Positions 1-8,730 are shown, counted from the stretch's first letter. The stretch: 64,000 bases of DNA from Microcoleus sp. AS-A8 (GCA_039962225.1 JAMPKV010000030.1:1-64000), one strand, 5' to 3'. Notes: a model not told the origin generated them from the sequence alone. A program made the numbers and translations.

Positions 1-149
1 GCATCCTGATGAGACGCTTGCTCAAGCGCTCCAGTTTCACTTCAACTAAAGATTTAAGCGATCGCATTTTGGTATTTATTGAATATTTCAACCGAACCCT
101 GGCTAAACCATTTAAGTGGAAGTACGAAGGCTACCCAAAGACGGTTTAG
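1..149 (+). CDS. IS630-family transposase, C-terminal end (cut by the window edge)
   Basis: Reading from base 3, 48 codons run open to a TAG at 147-149. The peptide has the typical C-terminus of IS630-type DDE transposases: a basic LLKR stretch, FTST, DL..RIL.FIEYFNRT and then KPFKWKY. The remainder of the gene lies to the left of the window, so I cannot tell whether the transposase is intact or only a remnant. A longer ORF starting at 79 in another frame is a shadow of this gene. The family call rests on the conserved FIxYFN...KPFxW pattern and is fairly secure; the specific IS is not identified. Confidence 0.8.
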   Translation, partial: ILMRRLLKRSSFTSTKDLSDRILVFIEYFNRTLAKPFKWKYEGYPKTV

Positions 150-157
150 ACTGGTGG

Positions 158-337
158 GTTATTTCTGCCAGCCTGCACTAGGGAATCCCATAGATAAATT
201 GGGGGATTCACCTCTCCCTCTTCCGCCTAGTGCAAAAAGGCAGAAGGCAGGAGGCAGAAGGCAGAAGCAACATTGCTTGTACAGTAAGCCTTATTGCCTT
301 TGTCAACTGGATAGTTATTTCCGCCGCGCTGCACTAG
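158..337. repeat. Two direct copies of a 24-bp motif, possible transposon end
   Basis: A 24-bp motif occurs at 158-181 and again at 314-337, in the same orientation, with 4 mismatches. Both copies begin GTTATTTC and end CTGCACTAG. The first begins 9 bp after the transposase stop. I infer that one of them is the right terminal repeat of the IS630-like element and the other a second end or remnant; the left end is outside the window, so this is untested. Between them lies a purine-rich run of repeated AGGCAGAAGGC-like units (about 238-268). Confidence 0.4.
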
Positions 338-374
338 TCTTTAGGGGAGCATCCCGTTTTTGCAAATATACATC

Positions 375-492
375 GGCAGGCTGGAAGCCTGGGGCTACAC
401 AAACATAGACGCGAAGCGGCTTCCCGAAGGGTAGCCTGCCTAAGCAGCGTCATTGAAAGTCCGCGCAGACGGACTTCATTTGTGTAGCCGCG
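375..492. repeat. Composite palindromic dispersed repeat (MITE-like)
   Basis: Nested inverted repeats are visible. GGCTACACAAA at 393-403 pairs with TTTGTGTAGCC at 479-489; GGCAGGCT at 375-382 pairs with AGCCTGCC at 433-440; CAGGCT/AGCCTG (377-391) and AAGTCCG/CGGACTT (457-476) form small hairpins. No coding frame explains the block. It resembles the non-coding dispersed repeats common between genes of filamentous cyanobacteria. The rest of 150-631 holds no gene that I can support. Confidence 0.55.
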
Positions 493-631
493 ACTTTAGT
501 CATTAGGCATTTTGACATGCATTGGGATGCACCCGTCTTTAGCCCCCAGTCTCGACGCCCTTTTCGGCCAGAGGGTAGAGCCTTAGCGATTCCTTATTTA
601 TAGTGGGAATATCCCGATCGCATAGCCATCG

Positions 632-2443
632 ATGTCACTTTGTATTAACCCTCACTGCCGTAAACCCGACGATCCCGATAACACTCGCAACCGCTTCTGT
701 GAAAATTGTGGTTCTGACCTACTCTTACATGGACGCTATCGAGTGACGCGCCTCCTCAGTGACAAAAGTGGCTTTGGTATAATCTACGAATCTGACGAAC
801 AGGGGACGCCCGAAATCCTCAAAGTCCTCAAAGAGAATCTCAACAGCGACGCGAAAGCCGTAGAACTCTTCAAACAAGAAGCGGAAGTATTAGGGCAGCT
901 TTCTCATCCCGGTATTCCCAAGGTAGATGGCTACTTTCCATATCAGACCAGAAATGGCCCACCCTTGCACTGCCTTGTGATGGAAAAAATCGAAGGCTCT
1001 AACTTAGAGGAGTGGATGGAAGCGCGAGGGAATCGCCCGATTACTGAACCGGATGCGATCGCCTGGTTAAAGCAGCTCGCTCTCATTTTAAAGCTAGTAC
1101 ACGACAAGCATTACCTGCATCGGGATATTAAGCCATCCAATGTGATGCTGCGACCGAATGGGCAGTTGGTACTAATCGACTTTGGCACAGCCAGGGAAGT
1201 CACCCGAACCTACCTCGCCAAACTGGGTTCAGGACAAGGTATCACAGCCATTGTCTCCTCTGGCTACACCCCACCCGAACAAGCGAATGGGGAAGCACGG
1301 GTGCAATCCGATTTCTTCGCGTTAGGACGCACCTTTGTCTTTTTACTGACGGGACAGTATCCCAATACGATGTATGATGCCCGGTTAGATCAGTTGAACT
1401 GGCGCAGTCATACCTCCGGGATTTCACCGGGGCTGTTGAATTTGGTGGATTGGCTGATGGTGCGCGATCCCAATCAGCGCCCTGCCAATGCTCAAGCCAT
1501 TTTAGATCGTCTTGCAGAACTCGAACGCCAACCGGGTTTAAGTGCGGTGGCAACCGTCAATGTGGTGGGCGCTCCTCGCACTCAACAGTTGCCGCCGCCA
1601 CAAACGACAACGTTGCCACCCCAACAAAATCAGCGAGAGCCATGGCCCTTTTTCGCTTTTTGGGCATTTCTGCTCGATAAGATGGGCTTGACTGGCACTC
1701 ATCCACTGCCAGCCCAAGACAATCAACGAGACAAGTTGTACCCCCTAGCTTTTTTGGCGGCTCTCTTACTGTTAGGATTAATCGGTTTAGCCGCATTAGC
1801 CTTCTTCGACTCCGACTCTACTTCCCGGCGTTCGTGGCCTAAAAATGCTCAAATTCCCCAAGAGAAAGGAGAGGTTGATTACTTTCCTTATGTAGAAGGA
1901 GCAGATAGTCAAGGGAGAACGGCTGAGTTCAACGTAGCGGTTCTGTCCAGAGAATATAAATGGCAATTTGGCAGTTCCTACCAAGTGAAACATAACGATC
2001 GCCTGATTCCGCTTGATACTTTAAAATCTGACCTTGAATCAGAAGGAATTCAGCGGATTATGGAAAATCCAAGTCAGATTATTGCCGTAGGAACTGCATC
2101 TTGTGAAGGGTCGTCTGCTCAGGAAGAGCGTCGGGCGTTTGAACGAGCTAAGCAAATCCAGCTTTTAGGCAAAAAATTATTTAGTCAGGTGCCCAGCGTC
2201 CAAAATTATCGCTTATTAAATTTAGGTCAATTTCGAGGAGATAGTTGTAACTCCAATCAGGATGAAACGTCCTACCAAAGAAGTGTGATTATTATTGGCG
2301 TGAAACAAGAAACACAAGGGGTCGTTCTCGACGAAGCACTGCGATCGCGTTTAGAAAAGAAACCTTTTGGTGACTTCCAGATTCAGGAATACTCTCTCGG
2401 CTCTCCAGATAAATTTAAAACAATACCCAGTCGCCTAGAGTGA
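632..2443 (+). CDS. Zinc-ribbon serine/threonine protein kinase, membrane anchored
   Basis: A Hanks-type kinase of 603 residues. It starts with a four-cysteine zinc-ribbon-like segment (C4, C9, C23, C26), as in cyanobacterial 4-Cys kinases. The kinase domain spans about 35-295 with the ATP lysine in ILK (K64), catalytic HRD at 163-165 and DFG at 183-185, so it should be active. A proline/glutamine-rich linker leads to one transmembrane helix at about 369-392. The C-terminal 200 residues, predicted outside the cytoplasm, include a GTASCEG...RRAFERAKQ stretch that loosely recalls OmpA-like peptidoglycan-binding domains; that resemblance is tentative. The likely role is sensing an envelope or external signal and phosphorylating cytosolic targets. 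Two FHA proteins are encoded in the same window, but no direct link is shown. Confidence 0.88.
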   Translation: MSLCINPHCRKPDDPDNTRNRFCENCGSDLLLHGRYRVTRLLSDKSGFGIIYESDEQGTPEILKVLKENLNSDAKAVELFKQEAEVLGQLSHPGIPKVDGYFPYQTRNGPPLHCLVMEKIEGSNLEEWMEARGNRPITEPDAIAWLKQLALILKLVHDKHYLHRDIKPSNVMLRPNGQLVLIDFGTAREVTRTYLAKLGSGQGITAIVSSGYTPPEQANGEARVQSDFFALGRTFVFLLTGQYPNTMYDARLDQLNWRSHTSGISPGLLNLVDWLMVRDPNQRPANAQAILDRLAELERQPGLSAVATVNVVGAPRTQQLPPPQTTTLPPQQNQREPWPFFAFWAFLLDKMGLTGTHPLPAQDNQRDKLYPLAFLAALLLLGLIGLAALAFFDSDSTSRRSWPKNAQIPQEKGEVDYFPYVEGADSQGRTAEFNVAVLSREYKWQFGSSYQVKHNDRLIPLDTLKSDLESEGIQRIMENPSQIIAVGTASCEGSSAQEERRAFERAKQIQLLGKKLFSQVPSVQNYRLLNLGQFRGDSCNSNQDETSYQRSVIIIGVKQETQGVVLDEALRSRLEKKPFGDFQIQEYSLGSPDKFKTIPSRLE

Positions 2444-2446
2444 AAA

Positions 2447-2472
2447 GTAGGGTGCGTTGCGACGCACCCTAC
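2447..2472. repeat. Perfect 11-bp hairpin (dispersed GTAGGGTGCGT palindrome)
   Basis: Arms GTAGGGTGCGT (2447-2457) and ACGCACCCTAC (2462-2472) enclose a 4-nt loop in the 51-bp gap after the kinase gene. The same element recurs at 36075-36104. No T-run follows, so it is more likely a dispersed palindromic repeat than a classical terminator, though it could attenuate readthrough into the next gene. Confidence 0.7.
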
Positions 2473-2494
2473 AGGTAGCTAAAAAAGCACCATC

Positions 2495-3268
2495 ATGTTG
2501 CATACGCCCCAAAAAATCTTTCAAGTCGATGCTCTATCAATTCGTCAGTATCACAACGAAGCTGAACTGGCTTTAGATGCGGCACAGCTTGCCCAAAATT
2601 ATTTGCAGTCTGTACTTCTCCAAAAAGGTACAGCTACGGTTATTTTGGCAACCGGCAACTCACAACTCAAATTTCTAGATGCTCTAACCGCTTTAGAAGG
2701 TGTGGATTGGTCTAAAGTAACCTTTTTTCACCTCGATGAATTTCTCGGAATTGATGCCGAACATCCTGCAAGTTTTCGTCGCTATTTAAAAGAGCGTGTG
2801 GAAAATCGGGTCACCCCATTTCAATTTCACTACCTTGAAGGTGACGCATTGCAACCGTTGGATGAATGCTTACGTTACACCCAACTTTTACAAGCACAAG
2901 CCATTGACTTATGTTGCTTAGGAGTTGGAGGCAATGGACATTTGGCTTTTAATGAGCCATCTGTCGCTGATTTTAATGACCCTCATTCTGTGAAACTCGT
3001 AAAGCTTGACGAATCTACGCGTCTTGCACAAATGAAAAGCGGTGATTTCCCCGTTCTTGAAGCTGTGCCACAGTATGCTTTTACGCTGACCATTCCCATG
3101 CTTTGCTCTGCTCAAAAAATCCTCTGTCTCGCACCTGGGAAACATAAAGCCTCTGCGGTAAAAACACTATTGCAAGGTTCAATTTTTGAAGATAACCCGG
3201 CTTCAATCCTGCGGACAAAAGCTCAAGCGATATTATTTTTGGATGCTGATGCCGCGACAATGCTTTAA
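2495..3268 (+). CDS. nagB: Glucosamine-6-phosphate deaminase (NagB-like)
   Basis: A 257-residue protein of the NagB/RpiA/6-phosphogluconolactonase fold, the usual length for NagB. The active-site motifs are visible: LATGNS near 51-56 (phosphate binding), HLDEF at 79-83 (D81/E82), and GVGGNGH at 143-149 followed by AFNEP, the histidine-containing segment that opens the sugar ring. It should convert glucosamine-6-phosphate to fructose-6-phosphate and ammonia in the cytoplasm, feeding amino-sugar recycling. The window also encodes murQ, another amino-sugar recycling step, but the genes are 14 kb apart. A separate true 6-phosphogluconolactonase lies at 38.7 kb, which supports the deaminase call here. 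Confidence 0.85.
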   Translation: MLHTPQKIFQVDALSIRQYHNEAELALDAAQLAQNYLQSVLLQKGTATVILATGNSQLKFLDALTALEGVDWSKVTFFHLDEFLGIDAEHPASFRRYLKERVENRVTPFQFHYLEGDALQPLDECLRYTQLLQAQAIDLCCLGVGGNGHLAFNEPSVADFNDPHSVKLVKLDESTRLAQMKSGDFPVLEAVPQYAFTLTIPMLCSAQKILCLAPGKHKASAVKTLLQGSIFEDNPASILRTKAQAILFLDADAATML

Positions 3269-3503
3269 GTCAACTGATTGATAAACTGACATCTCGCACC
3301 AGAACATATGTATTATGTGACCCCCTCAGTCAATTGAAGCTCACCCGCGATCGCCTAACAGCATCCTCCCCACCCCCTGCGACACTATCGATCATCTCTA
3401 ATGCTGATTGAAAAGGTATTTATACGGATATGAGGATTGAATCTGTTAGTTGTACTGTACAGTCGCGAACAAACTGACAATTTAACATTCCGAGTATTTT
3501 CCC

Positions 3504-4589
3504 ATGAGCCAACCTGCCTTACCTACCGTTAGGCTGCTCAGCGCTTTGGCGCTTTTCCTCCTCGTTTCATGTTTTCCTGCCACTCCTGTCCCCCGCAAGG
3601 AGACTACTACTCCTAAAACCTTTGCTGATTGGTGTTTGAATAAAGCCAATTCGAGTGTGGAAACACTCCGCACTATTGATGCCATGTTGAAAGTGGCTGC
3701 AAGTCAAGATTGTAATCAGGCATCGAAGTTTCTTTCAACTCGCACTGAGCTTTCCCTCGCGCGCAATCAAATAACCGACCTCAAACCCTTATCAACACTC
3801 ACCAACCTGACTATTCTCTCCCTCGATGACAATTCCATAGCCGATCTCAAACCCTTATCAACACTCACCAACCTGACTACTCTCTCCCTCGGTCGCAATC
3901 AAATAACCGACCTCAAGCCATTGTCATCTCTGACCAAGCTGACTAACCTCTCCCTCAATAACAATTCCATAGCCGACCTCAAACCCTTATCAACACTCAC
4001 TAACCTAACTGTCCTCTCCCTCGAAAACAATTCCATAGCCGACCTCAAACCCTTATCAACACTCACCAAGGTGAATAACCTCTCCCTCAATAACAATTCC
4101 ATAGCCGACCTCAAACCCTTATCAACACTCACCAACCTGATTTACCTCTCCCTCAGTAACAATTCCATAGCCGACATCAAGCCATTATCAACACTCACCA
4201 AGGTGACTAACCTCTGGCTCCATAACAATTCCATAGCGGACATCAAGCCATTATCAACACTCACCAAGGTGAATAACCTCTCCCTCAATAACAATTCCAT
4301 AGCCGACCTCAAACCCTTATCAACACTCACCAACCTAACTGTCCTCTCCCTCGGTAACAATTCCATAGCGGACATCAAGCCATTATCAACACTCACCAAC
4401 CTGACTAACCTCTCCCTCGGTAACAATTCCATAGCGGACATCAAGCCATTATCAACACTCACCAATTTGACTAACCTCTGGCTCCATAACAATCAAAGGC
4501 TGACCGATAAAACTTGTCCTGTCAAACCCGCATCTATCTGTAAATTCGTACCGGATCAAGCTGACAGCAACTCAGGTTTAATCAACTAA
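3504..4589 (+). CDS. Leucine-rich-repeat lipoprotein, near-identical 22-residue repeats
   Basis: A 361-residue exported protein. A hydrophobic signal segment ends in the lipobox-like LVSC (C23), predicting a lipoprotein. Then comes a cap with FADWC, followed by 11 tandem 22-residue LRRs of the internalin/SDS22 kind (consensus LSL.NNSIADLKPLSTLTNLT) and a last partial repeat ending in a Cys-containing cap (TCPV.P.SICKF). At DNA level the 66-bp units are almost identical, so the array is young or homogenised. LRR solenoids bind proteins; the ligand is unknown. A longer paralogue with the same FADWC and CPV...C caps lies at 28.3-30.2 kb. Long minus-strand ORFs here are artefacts of the repeat. 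Confidence 0.85.
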   Translation: MSQPALPTVRLLSALALFLLVSCFPATPVPRKETTTPKTFADWCLNKANSSVETLRTIDAMLKVAASQDCNQASKFLSTRTELSLARNQITDLKPLSTLTNLTILSLDDNSIADLKPLSTLTNLTTLSLGRNQITDLKPLSSLTKLTNLSLNNNSIADLKPLSTLTNLTVLSLENNSIADLKPLSTLTKVNNLSLNNNSIADLKPLSTLTNLIYLSLSNNSIADIKPLSTLTKVTNLWLHNNSIADIKPLSTLTKVNNLSLNNNSIADLKPLSTLTNLTVLSLGNNSIADIKPLSTLTNLTNLSLGNNSIADIKPLSTLTNLTNLWLHNNQRLTDKTCPVKPASICKFVPDQADSNSGLIN

Positions 4590-4633
4590 TAAGATGTCAA
4601 TAAAGTAAAAATTAAATTTGTAGGGTGTATTAG

Positions 4634-4673
4634 CGCCGTGTAACGCACCGCCTTGAACCAGTGCGTTACGGCG
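4634..4673. terminator. Hairpin between convergent genes
   Basis: GTAACGCAC (4640-4648) pairs with GTGCGTTAC (4661-4669); the stem extends through CGCC/GGCG across a 2-nt bulge. It sits between the ends of two convergent genes and could end transcription from either side, but it lacks a clear T-run and shares sequence with the GTAGGGTGCG dispersed repeat family (a GTAGGGTG starts at 4620). Confidence 0.45.
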
Positions 4674-4679
4674 GTGGGG

Positions 4680-5711
4680 TTAGAGTTCGAGTTTAGCTAG
4701 GTACTTTTTCAAGTTTTCCGGTCGGTAGTCCGATCGCTTTTTCCAGCGAAGTATCGCACTTTCATGCAAGTCTTCAAACTTATCGCCAACATCCCGGAGT
4801 TTGAAACCTGCCAATAGGGTCGCCTTACCAATAAGACTCTTGGCAACAGTATGAAAATCGCAGCAAGAATCAGGGTCAACAGTGGGATTAATATGGCTGA
4901 GATCGAACTCCAGTCCCAGTCCTAGTGAGCCAACGGAGTCAATCATCCACTGCAAGGCGGTATCCGATAACTGACTATGCTCCTTCAACCCGCCCCCAAC
5001 ACAGCCATGATCCCCTGGAAACCAGACTTGACGTAGAACTTGGTCTTCCGCATCAGGATCTTTTACCATCGGCGTCACATCGAATACTTTACGCGCCTCA
5101 TCAATCGCCACAGCATGGAGGGCGTTTTTAATCATAGGATTGAGTTGCGTGTCGTGAAATCTGTATTTACTATTAATCCGTTGATCCAGGTGCAGGAAAG
5201 GCGTTAGATCGGGAATTCCCAAAGAACCCACTGTATCCCAGCAACCTAAAAGGGTAATCGGGACGCGATCGCCATAGTTTTGCCGGAACTCTAAGGCTTC
5301 TTGGCTACTGGGTTTGCTGCCCCTACTCGTGTAAAGTTCATAAGCTTTTGGCACTTGGCGGATGTGGTAACGTCTGAGCAGACCCGAATTATAAATCAGT
5401 CCAGCAAGACTCCTGACCGTATAAGCACCTCGACTGAAACCAAAGAGGTAGATCTCATCTCCCTCAACATAGTTAAGGCAAAGAAAGCGATAGGCATCTT
5501 GGATATTGTCGTCAATTCCTTTGCCAAAAGCGCCGCCGAAAAGCTTGTCTGCGTCATTTTCCGTGCCAACGCCCTCCTCATAGAAGAGGACTTGAGGAGT
5601 TCCATCACTCGCAAAGGGTTGAATCGCTTGTGCAATTTTAACGACGTTGGTTGGACAAGGACTAGTTAACTGTTGCCAAGTTCCATCACAGCAAACGATC
5701 AGGCGTTTCAT
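4680..5711 (-). CDS. DUF2235 alpha/beta-hydrolase-like protein
   Basis: A 343-residue protein of the DUF2235 family, which includes the Tle1-type phospholipase effectors. It shows the family start CDGTW (8-12), the nucleophile elbow GFSRG (S93) and a later GDHG segment that may carry the catalytic histidine. No signal peptide or transmembrane segment is seen. The expected activity is hydrolysis of an ester, probably a lipid, but the substrate cannot be deduced. No type VI secretion genes are nearby, so an effector role is not supported; many cyanobacteria carry stand-alone copies. The ATG at 5711 gives the complete N-terminal motif. Confidence 0.8.
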   Translation of the reverse strand: MKRLIVCCDGTWQQLTSPCPTNVVKIAQAIQPFASDGTPQVLFYEEGVGTENDADKLFGGAFGKGIDDNIQDAYRFLCLNYVEGDEIYLFGFSRGAYTVRSLAGLIYNSGLLRRYHIRQVPKAYELYTSRGSKPSSQEALEFRQNYGDRVPITLLGCWDTVGSLGIPDLTPFLHLDQRINSKYRFHDTQLNPMIKNALHAVAIDEARKVFDVTPMVKDPDAEDQVLRQVWFPGDHGCVGGGLKEHSQLSDTALQWMIDSVGSLGLGLEFDLSHINPTVDPDSCCDFHTVAKSLIGKATLLAGFKLRDVGDKFEDLHESAILRWKKRSDYRPENLKKYLAKLEL

Positions 5712-6468
5712 TCTCTACGTTTATGGAAGCTAGTTGATTGTGTTATTGATTTTAACGTTGTTTGAATACAGGTAGCTATTTGTCAATCTATCTTAAGCAT
5801 GAATTAAAAAAGCCAGCATCGGATTTTGAGTTAAGCGAATCAGTCAGTGTTTTTCTAAAATCCCTATCAGTAATTGAAACTTACCGCAATTTGGATATAA
5901 GAGTCTCCCCTACAGTTGAAATTAATAAACATAGCTTTCAGGGATTCAGGCGATTTCTGGTGTAGATACCGGGGTAACCGTTAATTTTTAGCTGACACTC
6001 GCCTGCTTCCTGCATCAATCAACCTGGGTTTTACCTATTAGAGCAATAGAAGAGTTCACTCAAGTGATCTCTTGCCTCTTCTACTTGACAAAATGTTGAT
6101 TTTGTCAAGGAGTAAGTTCTACGCTTGTTACTCGGCTCACAGGGCAAACCGATCTAAGACACAGAACTAAGGTGATTTAGATAATTTCCCCTGTCGAGAA
6201 AATCTTTGAGAATTACCCTTAAGGAAGATTGACAAAGGGTTAGCGGCTCTAACGGCTTGACCGTTTAAGTCCATAGTTGGCAAAAAGCGGCTAAGACCAT
6301 TGACTACTGAGGAGTCTAGTCAAATTTTAGTGGGTGCATTGCGATCGCCAAGCCTAAATTGCCGAACTTAACTACATTCTTAGGTCAGGTGGCTCTATGG
6401 GTGCGCTATTCCCTACGAAATAGCACACTTTAACACAGATTACAAAACTAAAATCTACTTTAAAAGCC
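5712..6468. other. 757-bp non-coding region with a structured leader before the SH3b gene
   Basis: No convincing gene; a TTG-start ORF of 67 codons at 5762-5965 has no recognisable feature. A perfect 10-bp hairpin lies at 6084-6109 (CTTGACAAAA, loop TGTTGA, TTTTGTCAAG). ATCTAA and TTAGAT near 6151-6184 also pair. The 380 bases between the hairpin and the ATG at 6469 are free of ORFs, so they may form a long untranslated leader. Confidence 0.4.
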
Positions 6469-7776
6469 ATGGAAATCCTTGCATACACTCATTGGTCGCT
6501 CAATCACGAACAGGCAGATAACCCCGAACTAGAAGCTGACGAGTTGAAATTCTTCCAGGGACTTAACTGGAAGCCACGGAGCTCGGCTTGGATTGGGTTG
6601 ATTTCCTCGATCATGGCGCTGCTCATTTTAAGCGTCGCTACTAGCGCGATGGCGGCTTTCGTGAGAACAAACGGGAGTCCTGTCAATGTCCGCACCAGCC
6701 CCGGCGGTAGAGTGGTTGGCAGCTTACCCAATGGCAGATCCATTTCCCTGAGTGGTCGCGCTTCCGGGGGTTGGACTCAGCTTTCCAATGGGAACTGGGT
6801 TTATAGTCGCTGGATTAGTAATAGCGGCGGCAGTGGCGGCGGCGGTGGGGGTACTCCCGGTGTCTCGGCTTATGTCCGCACCGATGGCGGTTTGCTCCAT
6901 GTCCGCTCTAGCCCCGGTGGTAGGATTGTTGGCAGCTTACCCAATGGTAGCAGCATCTCCCTCAGTGGTCGGTCTTCAGGGGGTTGGACGCAGCTTGCTA
7001 ATGGGAACTGGGTTTCGACGCGCTGGATTAGTAGTAGTGGCGGCAGTGCAGGCGGTGGTGGGGGTGCGCCCTCCGGTACTTTACAACGCAACAGTAGTGG
7101 GCAAGCCGTCACCAACCTGCAAAATCGCTTGAAAGCCCTTGGTTTTTACACGGCTCCCATCACCGGCTATTATGGCGACTTAACCGAAGCGGCGGTGAGA
7201 GACTTTCAGCGATCGCGGGGAATCCAAGTTAATGGAATTGCTGGCCCCCAGACCCAAACGGTCTTGTATAGTACCAGTGGTGGTGGCAGTGCGGGCGGTG
7301 GTGGGGGTTCACCCTCAACGATTTTGCAACGCGGTAGCCGAGGTTCAACCGTTACCAATCTGCAAAATCGGCTGAAAGCCCTTGGTTTGTTTACAGGGCC
7401 CGTCACTGGCTATTATGGCGAGTTAACCGAAACCGCTGTGAGAAACTTTCAGCGATCGCGGAGAATCCAAGTCAATGGAATTGCTGGGGCGCAAACTCAA
7501 GCCGCTTTGTATGGTACCAGTAGTGGCAGCGGCGGCGGCGGCGGCGGTACACCCTCAGCTAGCTTGCAACGTGGTAGTAGTGGGCAAGCCGTCAACAACC
7601 TGCAAAATCGTCTGAGAACGCTTGGGTTCTATACTGCTTCAGTCACCGGGTATTATGGGGACGTAACCGAAGCGGCGGTGAGAGACTTTCAGCGATCGCG
7701 CGGAATACAGATTAACGGCATTGCTGGCCCCCAAACTACTGCCGCTTTGTATAGTGGAAGCAGCGTAACCTATTAA
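6469..7776 (+). CDS. SH3b and peptidoglycan-binding domain protein
   Basis: A 435-residue exported protein. A cytoplasmic-looking 40-residue lead is followed by a hydrophobic signal or anchor (about 41-63, ending AMAA). Two bacterial SH3 domains (about 64-115 and 135-186) and three PG_binding_1 repeats (about 205-268, 285-345, 364-430; motif LQ.RLK.LGFYT..ITGYYG..TE.AVR.FQ) follow, joined by glycine/serine-rich linkers. No catalytic domain is present, so it probably binds cell wall rather than cutting it. The linkers and domains are repeated at DNA level, which makes the gene prone to recombination. An unusually long non-coding leader lies upstream. Confidence 0.85.
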   Translation: MEILAYTHWSLNHEQADNPELEADELKFFQGLNWKPRSSAWIGLISSIMALLILSVATSAMAAFVRTNGSPVNVRTSPGGRVVGSLPNGRSISLSGRASGGWTQLSNGNWVYSRWISNSGGSGGGGGGTPGVSAYVRTDGGLLHVRSSPGGRIVGSLPNGSSISLSGRSSGGWTQLANGNWVSTRWISSSGGSAGGGGGAPSGTLQRNSSGQAVTNLQNRLKALGFYTAPITGYYGDLTEAAVRDFQRSRGIQVNGIAGPQTQTVLYSTSGGGSAGGGGGSPSTILQRGSRGSTVTNLQNRLKALGLFTGPVTGYYGELTETAVRNFQRSRRIQVNGIAGAQTQAALYGTSSGSGGGGGGTPSASLQRGSSGQAVNNLQNRLRTLGFYTASVTGYYGDVTEAAVRDFQRSRGIQINGIAGPQTTAALYSGSSVTY

Positions 7777-7865
7777 TCAAAGCTTGTGAGCTTCCATTGT
7801 TTGTGACTCATGAGTTTCACACAATGGAGCAACTGAAAATTCAAGAGATGCTTGTGTTTCATTCG

Positions 7866-7891
7866 GCCCACACCTCTGTGTGGGCTATTTT
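7866..7891. terminator. Rho-independent terminator between convergent genes
   Basis: GCCCACAC (7866-7873) and GTGTGGGC (7878-7885) form a perfect 8-bp stem with loop CTCT, followed by TATTTTCT. It lies just after the SH3b gene and touches the stop end of the convergent DUF2927 gene. A second, looser hairpin based on CCATTGT/ACAATGG lies upstream at about 7792-7825. Confidence 0.7.
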
Positions 7892-8730
7892 CTGGCATTG
7901 AGGGTTCGGAAAACCTCTAGAACTTGGGATTGAGTCATACCGGGATGAATTTCGGGTCGATACAGCATTTCGATCACAACTTTATCAATCTCGGCATAGT
8001 GATTGGTGTCTGTCCAGCCTTGATAAAAGATACTATCGCTGTATTGCTCGGAATCCTCCATCAGTCCTAAGGATTGGGTTAGTTCTTCTCGAATCAAATG
8101 GGAACGTTCTTGCTGAGTGACTCCATTTGTAGAAATCAAAACCCTCGATCGATGGATGGCATGATGATCATTCCACCATCCCCAGAAAAAACCATAGTTG
8201 ATCGGCTGATAGTTAGGCTCATATTGGGAAAATTTTGATTCCGGAACAAAGTAAATTTCTACATTGGGGTTATTGCCAAAAACACGAGGTTTGTTGGATG
8301 AAATGTCTTGAATAGAAGCTCCTGCTTGGGTCACCACTTGCAAACGAATTCCTGTTATTAAAGTATTGAGTTCATCAATGACCGTTTGCAACGTATTGAG
8401 GTCTTCTGGCGTGGGTGAGCCAAGCACTTGTATATTAATATCTCTATCCCATTTTTTAATAGTTGGCTCTGAGTCAGCATACTCACTTTTGAGAGCCACC
8501 TCTATAAAATAATTAATTTGAGCTGTTGTATAACTTCTACTGGGCAATGATTGCGCCACAGGGGCTTGGTGGAAGTTAGATTGAGAAACACTCACAGGAT
8601 TTGCTGCGTTTTTCGGTGTATCCAACCACTTAGCATAGTTAGGTAGCTGATAAGTGGATAGCACCGAACCACTGATGAGGCTACAAATCGCTGAATTGAC
8701 GACTAAAACAAATGGCTTTCGCTGGGACAT
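7885..8730 (-). CDS. DUF2927 putative exported metallopeptidase-like protein
   Basis: A 281-residue protein with an N-terminal hydrophobic signal or anchor (about 7-27). The C-terminal half matches the DUF2927 pattern: a segment REELTQSLGL at 214-223, then DS.F and, near the end, an IHPGMTQ segment. DUF2927 proteins are thought to be secreted peptidase-like; the E-E-[LM]-TQ-x-LGL region replaces a classical HExxH, so catalytic status is uncertain. Residues 70-130 form a mixed helix-strand domain typical of the family. It is convergent with the SH3b/peptidoglycan-binding gene, suggesting but not proving an envelope role. Confidence 0.7.
   Translation of the reverse strand: MSQRKPFVLVVNSAICSLISGSVLSTYQLPNYAKWLDTPKNAANPVSVSQSNFHQAPVAQSLPSRSYTTAQINYFIEVALKSEYADSEPTIKKWDRDINIQVLGSPTPEDLNTLQTVIDELNTLITGIRLQVVTQAGASIQDISSNKPRVFGNNPNVEIYFVPESKFSQYEPNYQPINYGFFWGWWNDHHAIHRSRVLISTNGVTQQERSHLIREELTQSLGLMEDSEQYSDSIFYQGWTDTNHYAEIDKVVIEMLYRPEIHPGMTQSQVLEVFRTLNARK

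Noticed and set aside
79-408. 109-codon plus-strand ORF at the left edge
   Set aside because: It overlaps the transposase C-terminus in another frame and runs through non-coding repeats; composition is not protein-like.
3899-4492. Minus-strand ORFs opposite the LRR gene
   Set aside because: Repeat shadows of the 66-bp LRR units.
5762-5965. 67-codon ORF with TTG start
   Set aside because: No ribosome site, no recognised domain, and it lies in what looks like leader or intergenic DNA.
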